Position numbers and translations under genes: made by a program. From Dongia_A sp044226685 (GTDB taxonomy: Bacteria; Pseudomonadota; Alphaproteobacteria; Dongiales; Dongiaceae), in NCBI GenBank assembly GCA_044226685.1, contig JBGAGP010000032.1, forward strand, positions 1 through 35,624: a DNA stretch of 35,624 bases, written 5' to 3'. This document shows positions 14,927 through 23,231 of this stretch, one piece after another; position 1 is the first letter of the stretch, and each line of letters begins with the position of its first letter. Below the pieces are notes generated by a model, which worked only from the letters and a program-made list of their open reading frames with translations, was not told where the DNA came from and made no database searches.

Positions 14927-15313
14927 ATGGCCCGCGTAACCGTTGAAGATTGCGTCCTGAAGGTGCCGAACCGGTTCCAGCTCGTCCTGCTGGCCGCGCA
15001 TCGTGCCCGTGAGGTTTCCGCCGGCTCGCAGCTGACCATCGATCGGGACAACGACAAGAACCCGGTCGTCGCGTTGCGCGAGATCGCCGACACGACCATC
15101 GATCTCGATTCGCTGCGCAGCAACCTGGTGAAGGGCCTGCAGCGCCAGGTCGAGACCGATGAGCCCGAGGAAGAGGGCGCCGGCTTCGGCGTCGGTGCCG
15201 GCGATCTGCTGGCCGAGATGCAGCAGGCGCAGATCAGCAAGGAAGAGGCGGACGACGCCGATCTCTCCATCGATGGCGAGTTCGAGGACGCCGCCGTCGC
15301 CGACGAGGAATAA
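14927..15313 (+). CDS. rpoZ: RNA polymerase omega subunit
   Basis: Small RNA polymerase subunit that helps beta' folding and forms part of a ppGpp site. The 128-aa product begins MARVTVEDCVLKVPNRFQLV, with AAHRAREVSAGS and the NPVVALREIA segment, all hallmark omega sequences. A long acidic C-terminal extension (about 75-128, EEADDADLSIDGEFED) is usual in alphaproteobacteria. GGAGG lies upstream of the ATG. Neighbouring rel codes for the ppGpp enzyme, a widely conserved pairing. Confidence 0.97.
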   Translation: MARVTVEDCVLKVPNRFQLVLLAAHRAREVSAGSQLTIDRDNDKNPVVALREIADTTIDLDSLRSNLVKGLQRQVETDEPEEEGAGFGVGAGDLLAEMQQAQISKEEADDADLSIDGEFEDAAVADEE

Positions 15314-15414
15314 CCGGCGGCAAGACCGGAACAGAGCACCAAGGATCATAGGCAGGGCAGTTGAGCGAGGCCGCTAAACGAAGTGTCATCACTGAACCCA
15401 TGATGGGCGCGATC

Positions 15415-15439
15415 GATCAGCCCAAGCGATAATCTGATC
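15415..15439 (+). repeat. Small inverted repeat before rel
   Basis: GATCAG (15415-15420) and CTGATC (15434-15439) flank a 13-nt loop, 5 nt before the rel ATG. A hairpin here would cover the ribosome binding region and could affect translation; no test possible here. Confidence 0.3.
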
Positions 15440-15444
15440 TGGCG

Positions 15445-17586
15445 ATGATTAGACAGTTTGAACTGGTCGAACGCGTGAAGGCCTATGATCCAGGCGCGGA
15501 TGAGGACATGCTCAACCGCGCCTATGTTTTTTCCATGAAGGCGCACGGCTCGCAGTCGCGGGCTTCCGGCGATCCCTATTTCTCGCATCCCCTCGGCGTG
15601 GCGGAGATCCTCACCCGCCTCAAGCTTGATTCCGCCTCGATCATCACCGGCCTGCTGCACGACACGGTCGAGGACACCGACGCGACGCTGGACGAGATCG
15701 AGGGCCTGTTCGGCAAGGAGATCGGGCAGCTGGTCGATGGCGTCACGAAGCTGTCGCGCCTGGAGCTGCAGTCCGACCACACCAAGCACGCCGAGAATTT
15801 CCGCAAGCTGGTGCTGGCGATGTCGAACGACATCCGCGTGCTGCTGGTGAAGCTCGCCGACCGGCTGCACAACATGCAGACGGTCGATTTCATCAAGGAT
15901 CCGGGCAAGCGCCGCCGCATCGCGCTGGAGACGCTGGAAATCTACGCGCCGCTGGCCGAGCGCATGGGCATGCATGAGATCAAGGACGAGCTGGAGAACC
16001 TGTCCTTCGCCCAGGTCTATCCGGAGGCCTACGCCTCGATCGTGCAGCGGCGCGGTTTCCTGCGCGAGCAGGGCGCCGGCCATGCCGACCAGATCATCGA
16101 GGAGCTTGGCAAGGTGCTGGCCGATGCCGGCGTCGAATGCGTCGTCTCGGGGCGGGAGAAGACGCCCTATTCGATCTGGCGCAAGATGCAGAAGAAACGC
16201 ATGGAGTTCGAGCAGCTCTCGGACATCATGGCCTTCCGCATCATCGTGCCGGACATCACCGCCTGCTACCAGGCGCTCGGCGTCATACACGGCCGCTACT
16301 CGATGATCCCCGGCCGGTTCAAGGACTACATCTCGACGCCGAAGCCGAACAATTACCGCTCGATCCACACCGGTGTGATCGGCCCGTTCCGCGCCCGCAT
16401 CGAGATCCAGATCCGCACCCGCGACATGCACGAGATCGCCGAGCTGGGCGTTGCCGCGCATTGGCAATACAAGCAGGGGCGGCCGCAGCTCGAAGGCCGA
16501 CAGTATCGTTGGCTGCGCGAGCTGCTCGACATCCTGGAACATGCCGCCGGGCCGGAGGAATTCCTCGAGAACACCAAGCTGGAGATGTTCCAGGACCAGG
16601 TGTTCTGCTTCACGCCGAAGGGTGATTTGATCGCCCTGCCGCGCGGCGCCACGCCGGTCGATTTCGCCTATGCGGTGCATACCGAGGTCGGCAACACCTG
16701 CGTCGGCGCCAAGATCAACGGCCGCATCGTGCCGCTCAGGAGCGAACTGCACAACGGCGACCAGGTCGAGGTCGTCACCTCGCGCGCGCAGACGCCGTCG
16801 CCGACCTGGGAGCGCTTCGTCGTCACCGGCAAGGCGCGCGCCTGCATCCGCCGCTACATCCGCACCCAGCAGCGCACGCAATATGTCGAGCTGGGCCGCG
16901 CCATGATGCAGAAGGAGTTCCAGCACGAAGGGTACGAATACGCCGACAAGTCGATGGAAGGCGTGCTGAAGAAGTTCAAGGCCGAGGAGACCGAGGATCT
17001 GCTGGCGCAGATCGGCGAGGGCATGCTCGGCGCCCGCGAAGTGCTGAACGCGATCTTCCCCGGCACGCGCAAGACCAATGCGCCGGAGAAGGTGGTGCCG
17101 ATCGGCCGCCAGCGCGCCAAGGCCAAGGGCAACAACGCCATCCCGATCCGCGGCCTGATCCCGGGCATGGCCATGCACTTCGCCGGCTGCTGCCATCCGC
17201 TGCCCGGCGACCGCATCGTCGGCATCGTCACCACCGGCAAGGGCGTCACCATCCACACCATCGACTGCGAGACCCTGGAGAGCTTCGCGGAAACGCCGGA
17301 GCGCTGGCTTGACGTCGCCTGGGACCAGGATTCCGACGGCGTCGAGCAGCATGTCGGGCGGCTGGCCGTGGTCATCACCAACCAGCCCGGCAGCCTCGGC
17401 AGCCTGACCACGGTGATCGGCAAGAATCTCGGCAACATCTCGAACCTGAAGATCACCAACCGCTCGATCGATTTCTTCGAGGTGCTGGTCGATGTCGAGG
17501 TGAAGGACGTGCGCCACCTCACCAACATCATCGCCGCGCTGCGCGCCACACCCGCGATCAGCTCGGTCGACCGGGCGCGGGGATGA
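15445..17586 (+). CDS. rel: Bifunctional (p)ppGpp synthetase/hydrolase (Rel/SpoT)
   Basis: Makes and degrades the stringent-response alarmone (p)ppGpp. The 713-aa product has an intact hydrolase HD domain (H48 in YFSHPL; H72-D73 in LLHDTVEDT), a synthetase domain with GRFKDYISTPKPNNYRSIHT, then TGS (about 385-445), helical, conserved-cysteine (AGCCHPLPGD) and ACT (about 640-713) domains. The RFKD motif (RxKD class) is that of bifunctional enzymes rather than synthetase-only RelA (ExDD). No second homologue is in the window. acpS follows after 10 bp, so it is probably cotranscribed. Confidence 0.97.
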   Translation: MIRQFELVERVKAYDPGADEDMLNRAYVFSMKAHGSQSRASGDPYFSHPLGVAEILTRLKLDSASIITGLLHDTVEDTDATLDEIEGLFGKEIGQLVDGVTKLSRLELQSDHTKHAENFRKLVLAMSNDIRVLLVKLADRLHNMQTVDFIKDPGKRRRIALETLEIYAPLAERMGMHEIKDELENLSFAQVYPEAYASIVQRRGFLREQGAGHADQIIEELGKVLADAGVECVVSGREKTPYSIWRKMQKKRMEFEQLSDIMAFRIIVPDITACYQALGVIHGRYSMIPGRFKDYISTPKPNNYRSIHTGVIGPFRARIEIQIRTRDMHEIAELGVAAHWQYKQGRPQLEGRQYRWLRELLDILEHAAGPEEFLENTKLEMFQDQVFCFTPKGDLIALPRGATPVDFAYAVHTEVGNTCVGAKINGRIVPLRSELHNGDQVEVVTSRAQTPSPTWERFVVTGKARACIRRYIRTQQRTQYVELGRAMMQKEFQHEGYEYADKSMEGVLKKFKAEETEDLLAQIGEGMLGAREVLNAIFPGTRKTNAPEKVVPIGRQRAKAKGNNAIPIRGLIPGMAMHFAGCCHPLPGDRIVGIVTTGKGVTIHTIDCETLESFAETPERWLDVAWDQDSDGVEQHVGRLAVVITNQPGSLGSLTTVIGKNLGNISNLKITNRSIDFFEVLVDVEVKDVRHLTNIIAALRATPAISSVDRARG

Positions 17587-17596
17587 TGGCCGTCCC

Positions 17597-18010
17597 ATGA
17601 TCCTCGGCATCGGCAACGACATCATCGACATCCGGCGGATCGCGGAATCGATCGAACGCTGGGGCGACCGATTCCTGCTGCGGGTCTTCACCGAGGTGGA
17701 GCGGGCCAAGTCCGACCGCCGCGCCAACCGCGCGGCCTCCTATGCCAAGCGCTTCGCCGCCAAGGAGGCCTGCAGCAAGGCATTGGGCACCGGGTTGCGC
17801 GCCGGCGTGTTCTGGCGCGACATGGGGGTGGTCAACCTGCCCTCGGGCAAGCCGACCCTGAAGCTGACCGGCGGGGCACTCGAACGGCTGCGCGTGATCA
17901 CGCCGCGGGACCGGGTGGCGCAGATCGACCTCACCATCACCGACGACTTCCCGCAGGCCCAGGCGATCGTCATCATCTCGGCCTATCCGCCCGCGGGCAG
18001 CGACGCCTGA
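17597..18010 (+). CDS. acpS: Holo-[acyl-carrier-protein] synthase
   Basis: Transfers the phosphopantetheine arm from CoA to apo-ACP. The 137-aa product has the Mg ligands D8 (GIGNDIIDI) and E57 (RFAAKEACSKALGTG), the two signature motifs of the family, and a normal length. It lies 10 bp after rel and 137 bp before lepB. pdxJ, often found between rel and acpS in proteobacteria, is absent here. Confidence 0.96.
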   Translation: MILGIGNDIIDIRRIAESIERWGDRFLLRVFTEVERAKSDRRANRAASYAKRFAAKEACSKALGTGLRAGVFWRDMGVVNLPSGKPTLKLTGGALERLRVITPRDRVAQIDLTITDDFPQAQAIVIISAYPPAGSDA

Positions 18011-18147
18011 ATCGGGCAAGTGCCTGATACAACCGGCGAAAATCGGCCCGGACTTCCTTGACTTTGCGCGCCCCTGCTGGCTTGATCCCCCCGCGACCGG
18101 GCCAGGCCGAGGCGGTCCACGGCCCGGGTCACAACGAAGAAAGCCTC

Positions 18148-18984
18148 ATGTCACGTAAACCTTCCGGCGCATTCGGCGAAATCTGGGAAATTGCCAAGAC
18201 CTTGTTCTGGGCAGGCGTGATCGCGATCGTGATCCGCACCTTCGCCTATGAACCGTTCAACATCCCGTCCGGCTCGATGATTCCGACGCTGCTGGTCGGC
18301 GACTACCTCTTCGTCTCGAAGAGCGCCTTCGGCTACAGCAAATACTCCTTCCCCGGCGGCGTGGTGCCGGTGGAGGGGCGCATCTGGGAGGGCGAGCCCA
18401 AGCGCGGCGACGTGGTGGTGTTCCGCCCGCCGGGCGAGCCGGAGACGGATTTCATCAAGCGCGTGATCGGTATGCCGGGCGACCGGGTGCAGATGCGCCA
18501 GGGGCGCCTGTTCATCAACGACACGCTGGTCGACCGCCAGCGCATCGAGGACTACGTCGATCCCGACGATCCCGATGCGCGCCCGGTGCCGCAATACCTG
18601 GAGACGCTGCCTGGCGGCGTCACCCATCACATCATCGAGAAGGCCGGCGATGTCGGTCCGGCGGACAACACCACCGTGTTCCTGGTGCCCGCCGGCCACT
18701 ACTTCATGATGGGCGACAATCGCGATGGCTCCGCCGACAGCCGCGAGCTCAGCCGCTCGAAGTTCCTCGCCAACGGCGCCGATTACACGGCGAAGTGCGA
18801 GGGTGACGTGATCGACGAGTCCGGCAAGGATTGCTTTGCCAATGTGGGCTTCGTGCCCAAGGAGAACCTGATCGGGCCGGCCAAGATCCTGTTCTGGTCG
18901 TTCGACGGCTCCAATCACTGGTACAATCCGATCACCTGGGTGACCGGGCTGCGCTTCAATCGGCTGTTCAATGTGATCGAATGA
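18148..18984 (+). CDS. lepB: Signal peptidase I
   Basis: Cleaves signal peptides of exported proteins at the outer face of the inner membrane. From ATG 18148 the 278-aa product has one membrane segment (about 14-34), the catalytic serine S43 in PSGSMIPTLLVGD, the general-base lysine K104 in FIKRVIGMPGD, and the conserved MMGDNRDGSADSR motif. An upstream in-frame TTG (18058) would add 30 residues of non-conserved sequence and is not preferred. The stop at 18982-18984 abuts the rnc start. A weak TTGACT (18058-18063) could be part of an internal promoter. Confidence 0.96.
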   Translation: MSRKPSGAFGEIWEIAKTLFWAGVIAIVIRTFAYEPFNIPSGSMIPTLLVGDYLFVSKSAFGYSKYSFPGGVVPVEGRIWEGEPKRGDVVVFRPPGEPETDFIKRVIGMPGDRVQMRQGRLFINDTLVDRQRIEDYVDPDDPDARPVPQYLETLPGGVTHHIIEKAGDVGPADNTTVFLVPAGHYFMMGDNRDGSADSRELSRSKFLANGADYTAKCEGDVIDESGKDCFANVGFVPKENLIGPAKILFWSFDGSNHWYNPITWVTGLRFNRLFNVIE

Positions 18985-19701
18985 ATGGCGAAGAGCGAGG
19001 AGTCTGATTTCGGCGCACTGATGCAGGTGCTGGGGCACGGCTTCAGCGACCCGGATCTGCTGCGTACCGCGCTGACCCATCCCAGCGCGCTCACCCGCCG
19101 GACCAGCAAGCAGGGACCGCGCCAGAAGGGCGGCCAGGACAACCAGCGCCTGGAGTTCCTCGGCGACCGTGTGCTCGGCCTCGTGGTGGCCGAGATGCTC
19201 TATCGCACCTTCGGCAAGGAAGACGAGGGCGCCATGGCCAAGCGCCTGGCCGCCTTGGTGCGGCAAGAGGGGCTCGCTCACGTCGCCCGCTCCATCGATC
19301 TCGGCAGCCACCTGATCCTGTCGCGCGGCGAGGCCGATGGCGGCGGGCGCGACAATGCCGCGACGCTGGCCGATGCCTGCGAGGCGATCATCGGCGCCAT
19401 CTATCTCGATGCCGGGCTGGAGGCGGCGCGCAAATTCGTCGAGCGCCACTGGTCGGCACTGGTCGCCGCCGATGCGCAGCCACCGCAGGACGCCAAGACC
19501 GCGTTGCAGGAATGGGCCCAGGCCGCCGGCCTGCCGCTGCCGGTCTACCAGGTGGTCGATTCCTCCGGCCCGCCGCACGACCCGACTTTCACCGTCGAGG
19601 TGCGGGTGAGCGGCAAGCGCGCCGCCAAGGCCAGCGGAAAATCCAAGCGCGCCGCCGAACAGGCGGCGGCGGCAAGCCTGATCGCGGAACTGCGGCAATG
19701 A
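18985..19701 (+). CDS. rnc: Ribonuclease III
   Basis: Double-strand-specific endoribonuclease for rRNA and mRNA processing. The 238-aa product has the signature NQRLEFLGDRVLGL with catalytic E57 and D61, the second acidic pair D130 and E133 in ADACEAIIGAIYLD, and a C-terminal dsRNA-binding domain (about 165-235) ending in KSKRAAEQAAAASLI. The ATG follows the lepB stop directly and the stop overlaps the era start (ATGA), indicating a tightly coupled operon. Confidence 0.97.
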   Translation: MAKSEESDFGALMQVLGHGFSDPDLLRTALTHPSALTRRTSKQGPRQKGGQDNQRLEFLGDRVLGLVVAEMLYRTFGKEDEGAMAKRLAALVRQEGLAHVARSIDLGSHLILSRGEADGGGRDNAATLADACEAIIGAIYLDAGLEAARKFVERHWSALVAADAQPPQDAKTALQEWAQAAGLPLPVYQVVDSSGPPHDPTFTVEVRVSGKRAAKASGKSKRAAEQAAAASLIAELRQ

Positions 19702-20606
19702 CCGGTGAGACAGAGACACGCTGCGGCTACGTGGCGCTGATCGGCGCGCCCAATGCCGGCAAGTCGACGCTGATCAACCGCCTGGTCGGCGCCAAGGTCT
19801 CCATTGTCTCGCCCAAGGTGCAGACCACGCGCCGCCGCGTGCTGGGTGTCGCCATGCAGGGCAACGCCCAGATCATCTTCGTCGACACGCCCGGCATCTT
19901 CGCGCCCAAGCGGCGCCTGGACCGCGCCATGGTCGCCGCCGCCTGGGGCGGCACCGAAGAAGCCGATCGGATCGTGCTGCTGGTCGATGCCACCAGGAAG
20001 AAGATCGACGGCGATACGCTGGCCATCATCGAGGGGTTGAAGAAATCCGGCCGGAAGGCGCATTGCGCCATCAACAAGATCGACGCGGTGAAACGGGAAA
20101 AGCTGCTTGGCCTTGCGGCGGAGCTCGGCGCGCTGTTCCCGTTCGAGCGCACCTTCATGATCTCGGCCGAGAGCGGCGACGGCGTCGACGATTTGATCCA
20201 GGATGTCGCCGCCACCTTGCCCGAAGGCCCCTATCTGTTTCCCGAGGATCAGCTCACCGACCTGCCAATGCGCATGCTGGCGGCCGAGGTCACGCGCGAA
20301 CATCTGTTCCGCCAACTGCATGAGGAAGTGCCCTACGCGCTGACGGTCGAGACCGATGCGTGGGAGGAGTTCAAGGACGGCAGCGCCAAGGTGACGCAGA
20401 CGATCTATCTGGCGCGCGACAACCACAAGGCCATCGTCATCGGCAAGGGCGGGACCCGGATCAAGCAGGTGCGCGAGGCCGCGCAGCACGAATTGCAGGA
20501 GATGATGGGCCGCCAGGTCCACCTCTTCCTCTTCGTCAAGGTGCGCGAGAACTGGCAGGAAGACCCCGAGCGCTACCGCGAGATGGGGCTGGATTTCGAG
20601 ACGTAG
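19698..20606 (+). CDS. era: GTPase Era
   Basis: GTPase that helps 30S assembly by binding the 3' end of 16S rRNA. The 302-aa product has the P-loop GAPNAGKST, the switch region QTTRRRVLG, G3 DTPGIF, G4 NKID, and a C-terminal KH domain with VIGKGGTRIKQV. The ATG at 19698 overlaps the rnc stop; longer in-frame upstream readings are rnc sequence in another frame. The gene ends 268 bp before recO, a gap filled by a palindromic repeat cluster. Confidence 0.97.
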   Translation: MTGETETRCGYVALIGAPNAGKSTLINRLVGAKVSIVSPKVQTTRRRVLGVAMQGNAQIIFVDTPGIFAPKRRLDRAMVAAAWGGTEEADRIVLLVDATRKKIDGDTLAIIEGLKKSGRKAHCAINKIDAVKREKLLGLAAELGALFPFERTFMISAESGDGVDDLIQDVAATLPEGPYLFPEDQLTDLPMRMLAAEVTREHLFRQLHEEVPYALTVETDAWEEFKDGSAKVTQTIYLARDNHKAIVIGKGGTRIKQVREAAQHELQEMMGRQVHLFLFVKVRENWQEDPERYREMGLDFET

Positions 20607-20649
20607 CGAGGAATGACACCGGTGCTCCGATCACCGAACTCGTACTGCT

Positions 20650-20701
20650 CCTTCCCCCCACGCCGACGAATGTCGGCATGCGCCGACGGGGCGGGGGAAG
20701 G
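20650..20701. repeat. Nested GC-rich palindrome (first unit of intergenic cluster)
   Basis: Outer arms CCTTCCCCC and GGGGGAAGG enclose an inner hairpin with GCCGAC paired to GTCGGC around GAAT. It stands right after era and could stop transcription, but it looks like a dispersed repeat because the same outer arms recur at 20842-20864. Confidence 0.6.
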
Positions 20702-20841
20702 TGGGGAAGGGGGGTGATGCAAGGCCAGGTCTACCCGCAAACTTCTTTCGCTCAGTATCGCCTCAGGCGATGCGCGCCTGCAGGCGCGTTACCCCCCATC
20801 CGGCTTCGGCTAAGCTCGCTGCGCTCGCTAAGCGTGCACTG

Positions 20842-20864
20842 CCTTCCCCCGCGAGGGGGGAAGG
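20842..20864. repeat. Palindrome CCTTCCCCC / GGGGGAAGG before recO
   Basis: Perfect 9-bp arms with a 5-nt loop (GCGAG). It reuses the arms of the unit at 20650-20701. Its right arm also supplies the purine-rich ribosome binding sequence of recO, which begins 11 bp later. Confidence 0.65.
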
Positions 20865-20874
20865 AAAGGTAGAC

Positions 20875-21606
20875 ATGGACTGGCAAGACGACGGCTTCGT
20901 CCTCGCGGCGCGGCGGCATGGGGAGAGCGACGCGATCCTCACCCTGCTGACGCGCGACCACGGGCGGCATCTCGGCATCGTCAAGGGCGGCTCGGGCAAG
21001 CGGCAGCGCGCGGTGGTGGAGATCGGCAACCGGGTCACTGCCGATTGGCATGCGCGGCTCTCCGAGCATCTCGGGCGTTTTTCGGTGGAACTTGCCGCGC
21101 CCCATGCGGCCTTGTGCCTGGACGATCCGGCGCGGCTGGCGGCACTCTCCTCCGCCTGCGCCACCCTCGACGCCGCCTTGCCGGAGCGTGAGCCGCATCC
21201 CGAGGTGTTCGATGAATTCGCCACGTTGGCCGCGGCGCTGTCGGAGCGCAGGCCCGATTGGCCAGCGGATTTCGTGCGCTGGGAGGCGCGGCTGCTGACT
21301 GCGCTCGGCTTCGGCCTCGATCTCACGCAATGCGCGCTGACCGGGGAGACCGAGGGGTTGGCTTATGTCTCGCCCAAGACCGGGCGCGCGGTGACGGCGG
21401 AGGCGGCGGGGCTGCACAAGGATCGGCTGCTGGCGCTGCCCGCGTTCCTATTGCACGCCGATACATCGGCTGGCCGCGACGATCTGATCGCCGGGCTGCG
21501 CTTGACGGGATACTTCCTGGAGCGGCATGTCTTCTCGCACGCAGTCAAGCACGGCGCCGCCGAAGCGCGGACGCGGCTGGTCGAACGCCTCGCGGCGCAG
21601 AAATAA
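20875..21606 (+). CDS. recO: DNA repair protein RecO
   Basis: Loads RecA on SSB-coated single-stranded DNA in the RecFOR pathway. The 243-aa product has the N-terminal OB-fold (WQDDGFVLAARRHGESDAILTLLTRDHGRHLGIVKGG) and the helical C-terminal domain with SPKTGRAVT and LHADTSAGRDDL. The ATG at 20875 is chosen because GGGGGGAAGGAAAGG precedes it and because further upstream reading lies in the palindromic repeat. It is the last gene of the rpoZ-recO cluster. Confidence 0.94.
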   Translation: MDWQDDGFVLAARRHGESDAILTLLTRDHGRHLGIVKGGSGKRQRAVVEIGNRVTADWHARLSEHLGRFSVELAAPHAALCLDDPARLAALSSACATLDAALPEREPHPEVFDEFATLAAALSERRPDWPADFVRWEARLLTALGFGLDLTQCALTGETEGLAYVSPKTGRAVTAEAAGLHKDRLLALPAFLLHADTSAGRDDLIAGLRLTGYFLERHVFSHAVKHGAAEARTRLVERLAAQK

Positions 21607-21631
21607 GCGACGGCAAACAGGGGAGCGGATC

Positions 21632-22870
21632 TTGGGCAAGAACGTGGTGGTCATCGGCGCCGGCATCGTCGGCTGTTCGGCGGCCCTGTGGCTGCAGCGC
21701 GACGGGCACCGGGTGACGGTCCTCGACAAGACCGGCGCGGGCGAGGGCGCGTCCAAGGGCAATGCCGCGGTCATCGCCACCGAATCCTGCCTGCCGGTCG
21801 CCTATCCCGGCATCCTGTGGGACGTGCCGAAATACCTGATGGACCCCTTGAGCCCGCTCGCCATCCGCTGGTCCTACCTGCCGAAGCTCGCGCCGTGGCT
21901 GATGCGCTTTGTCGGGTCCAGCGGCAAGGCGACCTACGAGCAGACCTCGGTCGCGCTGCGCAGCATCCTCACCGAGGCGCTGGCGGCGCACAAGGAGCTG
22001 GCCGCCGCCGCCGGCTGCCGCGACATCATCCAGGAGACCGGCTGGCTCGGCATCTACGAGAGCGACGCCAAGTTCCAGAGCGTGCAATCGGATTTCGAGA
22101 TCCAGCGCCGCCGCGGCATCAGAATCGAGATTCTGAAGGGCGAGGAGATCCGCCAGTTCGAGCCCAGCCTGCAGCCGATCTACAAGCACGCCGCCTATTT
22201 CCCCGAGAACGCCTATGTGCTCGACAATTTCCGCCTGGTGAAAAGCCTGGCCGAGGACGTCGCGCGCAATGGCGGCAAGGTGGCGACCGACGAGGTGGTG
22301 GATTTCGAGATCGGCGCGGCAGGCCCCACATCCGTGATCGGCCGCAACGGGCGCTATGCCTGCGATGCCGTGGTGGTGACCGCCGGCGCCTGGTCGCGCA
22401 AGCTCTCGGCCAGGCTGGGCGAGAACGTGCCGCTGGAGACCGAGCGCGGCTATCACGTCACCCTGCCCAACGCGAAAAAGCGCCCGCGCATGCCGCTCTA
22501 TTCCGGCGACCATTCCTTCGCCATCACGCCGCTCGACATCGGCTTGCGCTTCGCCGGCACCGTTGAACTGGGCGGGCTCGATTTGCCGCCCAACGCGGCG
22601 CGCAACCAGGTCCTGATCGAGCACGGCAAGCGCATGTTCGGCGAGCTGGACGAGACCGGCCGCAGCGACTGGATGGGCTTCCGTCCTTCGATGCCGGACT
22701 CCAAGCCGGTGATCGACCGCGGCCGCCGCTTCAAGAACACGTTCTACGCCTTCGGCCACGGCCATGTCGGCCTGACCCTCGGCCCCATCACCGGCAAGCT
22801 GATCGCCGACCTGGTCAGCGACCGGGAACCGAGCGTCGATCTGAAGCCGTTCGCGGTGGATCGGTTCTAG
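21632..22870 (+). CDS. FAD-dependent D-amino-acid dehydrogenase-like oxidoreductase (DadA-like)
   Basis: Predicted FAD enzyme of the DAO family that oxidises amino acids or related amines. From TTG 21632 the 412-aa product begins with the dinucleotide-binding motif VVVIGAGIVGCSAALWL. It has the segment MGFRPSMPDSKPVI and ends GHGHVGLTLGPITGKLIADLV, both typical of DadA relatives. GGGGAG at 21620-21625 supports the TTG start; no good ATG is in frame nearby, as the ATG at 21527 lies within recO. The exact substrate (D-amino acid, sarcosine-type or hydroxyproline-type) cannot be fixed. Confidence 0.85.
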   Translation: MGKNVVVIGAGIVGCSAALWLQRDGHRVTVLDKTGAGEGASKGNAAVIATESCLPVAYPGILWDVPKYLMDPLSPLAIRWSYLPKLAPWLMRFVGSSGKATYEQTSVALRSILTEALAAHKELAAAAGCRDIIQETGWLGIYESDAKFQSVQSDFEIQRRRGIRIEILKGEEIRQFEPSLQPIYKHAAYFPENAYVLDNFRLVKSLAEDVARNGGKVATDEVVDFEIGAAGPTSVIGRNGRYACDAVVVTAGAWSRKLSARLGENVPLETERGYHVTLPNAKKRPRMPLYSGDHSFAITPLDIGLRFAGTVELGGLDLPPNAARNQVLIEHGKRMFGELDETGRSDWMGFRPSMPDSKPVIDRGRRFKNTFYAFGHGHVGLTLGPITGKLIADLVSDREPSVDLKPFAVDRF

Positions 22871-22926
22871 CGGATGCGAAGTCGGCCCGCCTTTGAACTG
22901 CCACGATCCGCAGCCAGTATGGCGAA

Positions 22927-23076
22927 ATGAGAAGATGGGTTCTTGCAGTGGCTGCCATCACCCTTCTGGCTCCGGGTGGCCTCTGGCTGCGCCAGCAGTT
23001 TCTCGTTGATGATTGTTTGGATCGCGGTGGCCGGTTGAACTACGACACCAATGCTTGCGAGCTGGCGGCTCCGTAG
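22927..23076 (+). CDS. Small membrane or exported protein with CLDRGGRLNYDTNAC motif
   Basis: A 49-aa reading frame: MRRWVLAVAAITLLAPGGLW forms a basic then hydrophobic signal or anchor, followed by VDDCLDRGGRLNYDTNACE and a stop. The two cysteines enclose 14 residues and could form a disulfide in the periplasm. I have the impression that similar D-x-C-L-D-x-G-G-R-x-N/D-Y-x-x-x-x-x-C tails occur in small unannotated proteobacterial proteins, but I cannot verify it. No strong ribosome binding site is seen upstream. The function is unknown. Confidence 0.55.
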   Translation: MRRWVLAVAAITLLAPGGLWLRQQFLVDDCLDRGGRLNYDTNACELAAP

Positions 23077-23090
23077 TAGGCCGTCTTCCA

Positions 23091-23192
23091 CGTCATCCCA
23101 AGGCTTGGCCTTGGGATCCACGAGTTTGCCTGCAACTGCTCGGTTCTTCCCGTCGGAACTCGTGGATGGCAAGGCCAAGCCTTGCCATGACG
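23091..23192. repeat. Paired-hairpin intergenic element (copy A)
   Basis: The 36-base left arm (23091-23126) and right arm (23157-23192) are complementary at 32 of 36 positions. Each arm also folds on itself: ATCCCAAGGC with GCCTTGGGAT (left) and ATGGCAAGGC with GCCTTGCCAT (right), each a perfect 10-bp stem with a 3-nt loop. The mismatches between arms are compensated inside each arm. It lies between the small protein gene and the HIT gene. Confidence 0.85.
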
Positions 23193-23231
23193 GCAGGGTA
23201 TGTGGATGCCGCAAGCGCCGCCACCCGCAGC

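Noticed and set aside
15346..17727. 793-codon minus-strand open frame opposite rel
   Set aside because: Longest frame in the window but antisense of rel; composition is that of a shadow frame.
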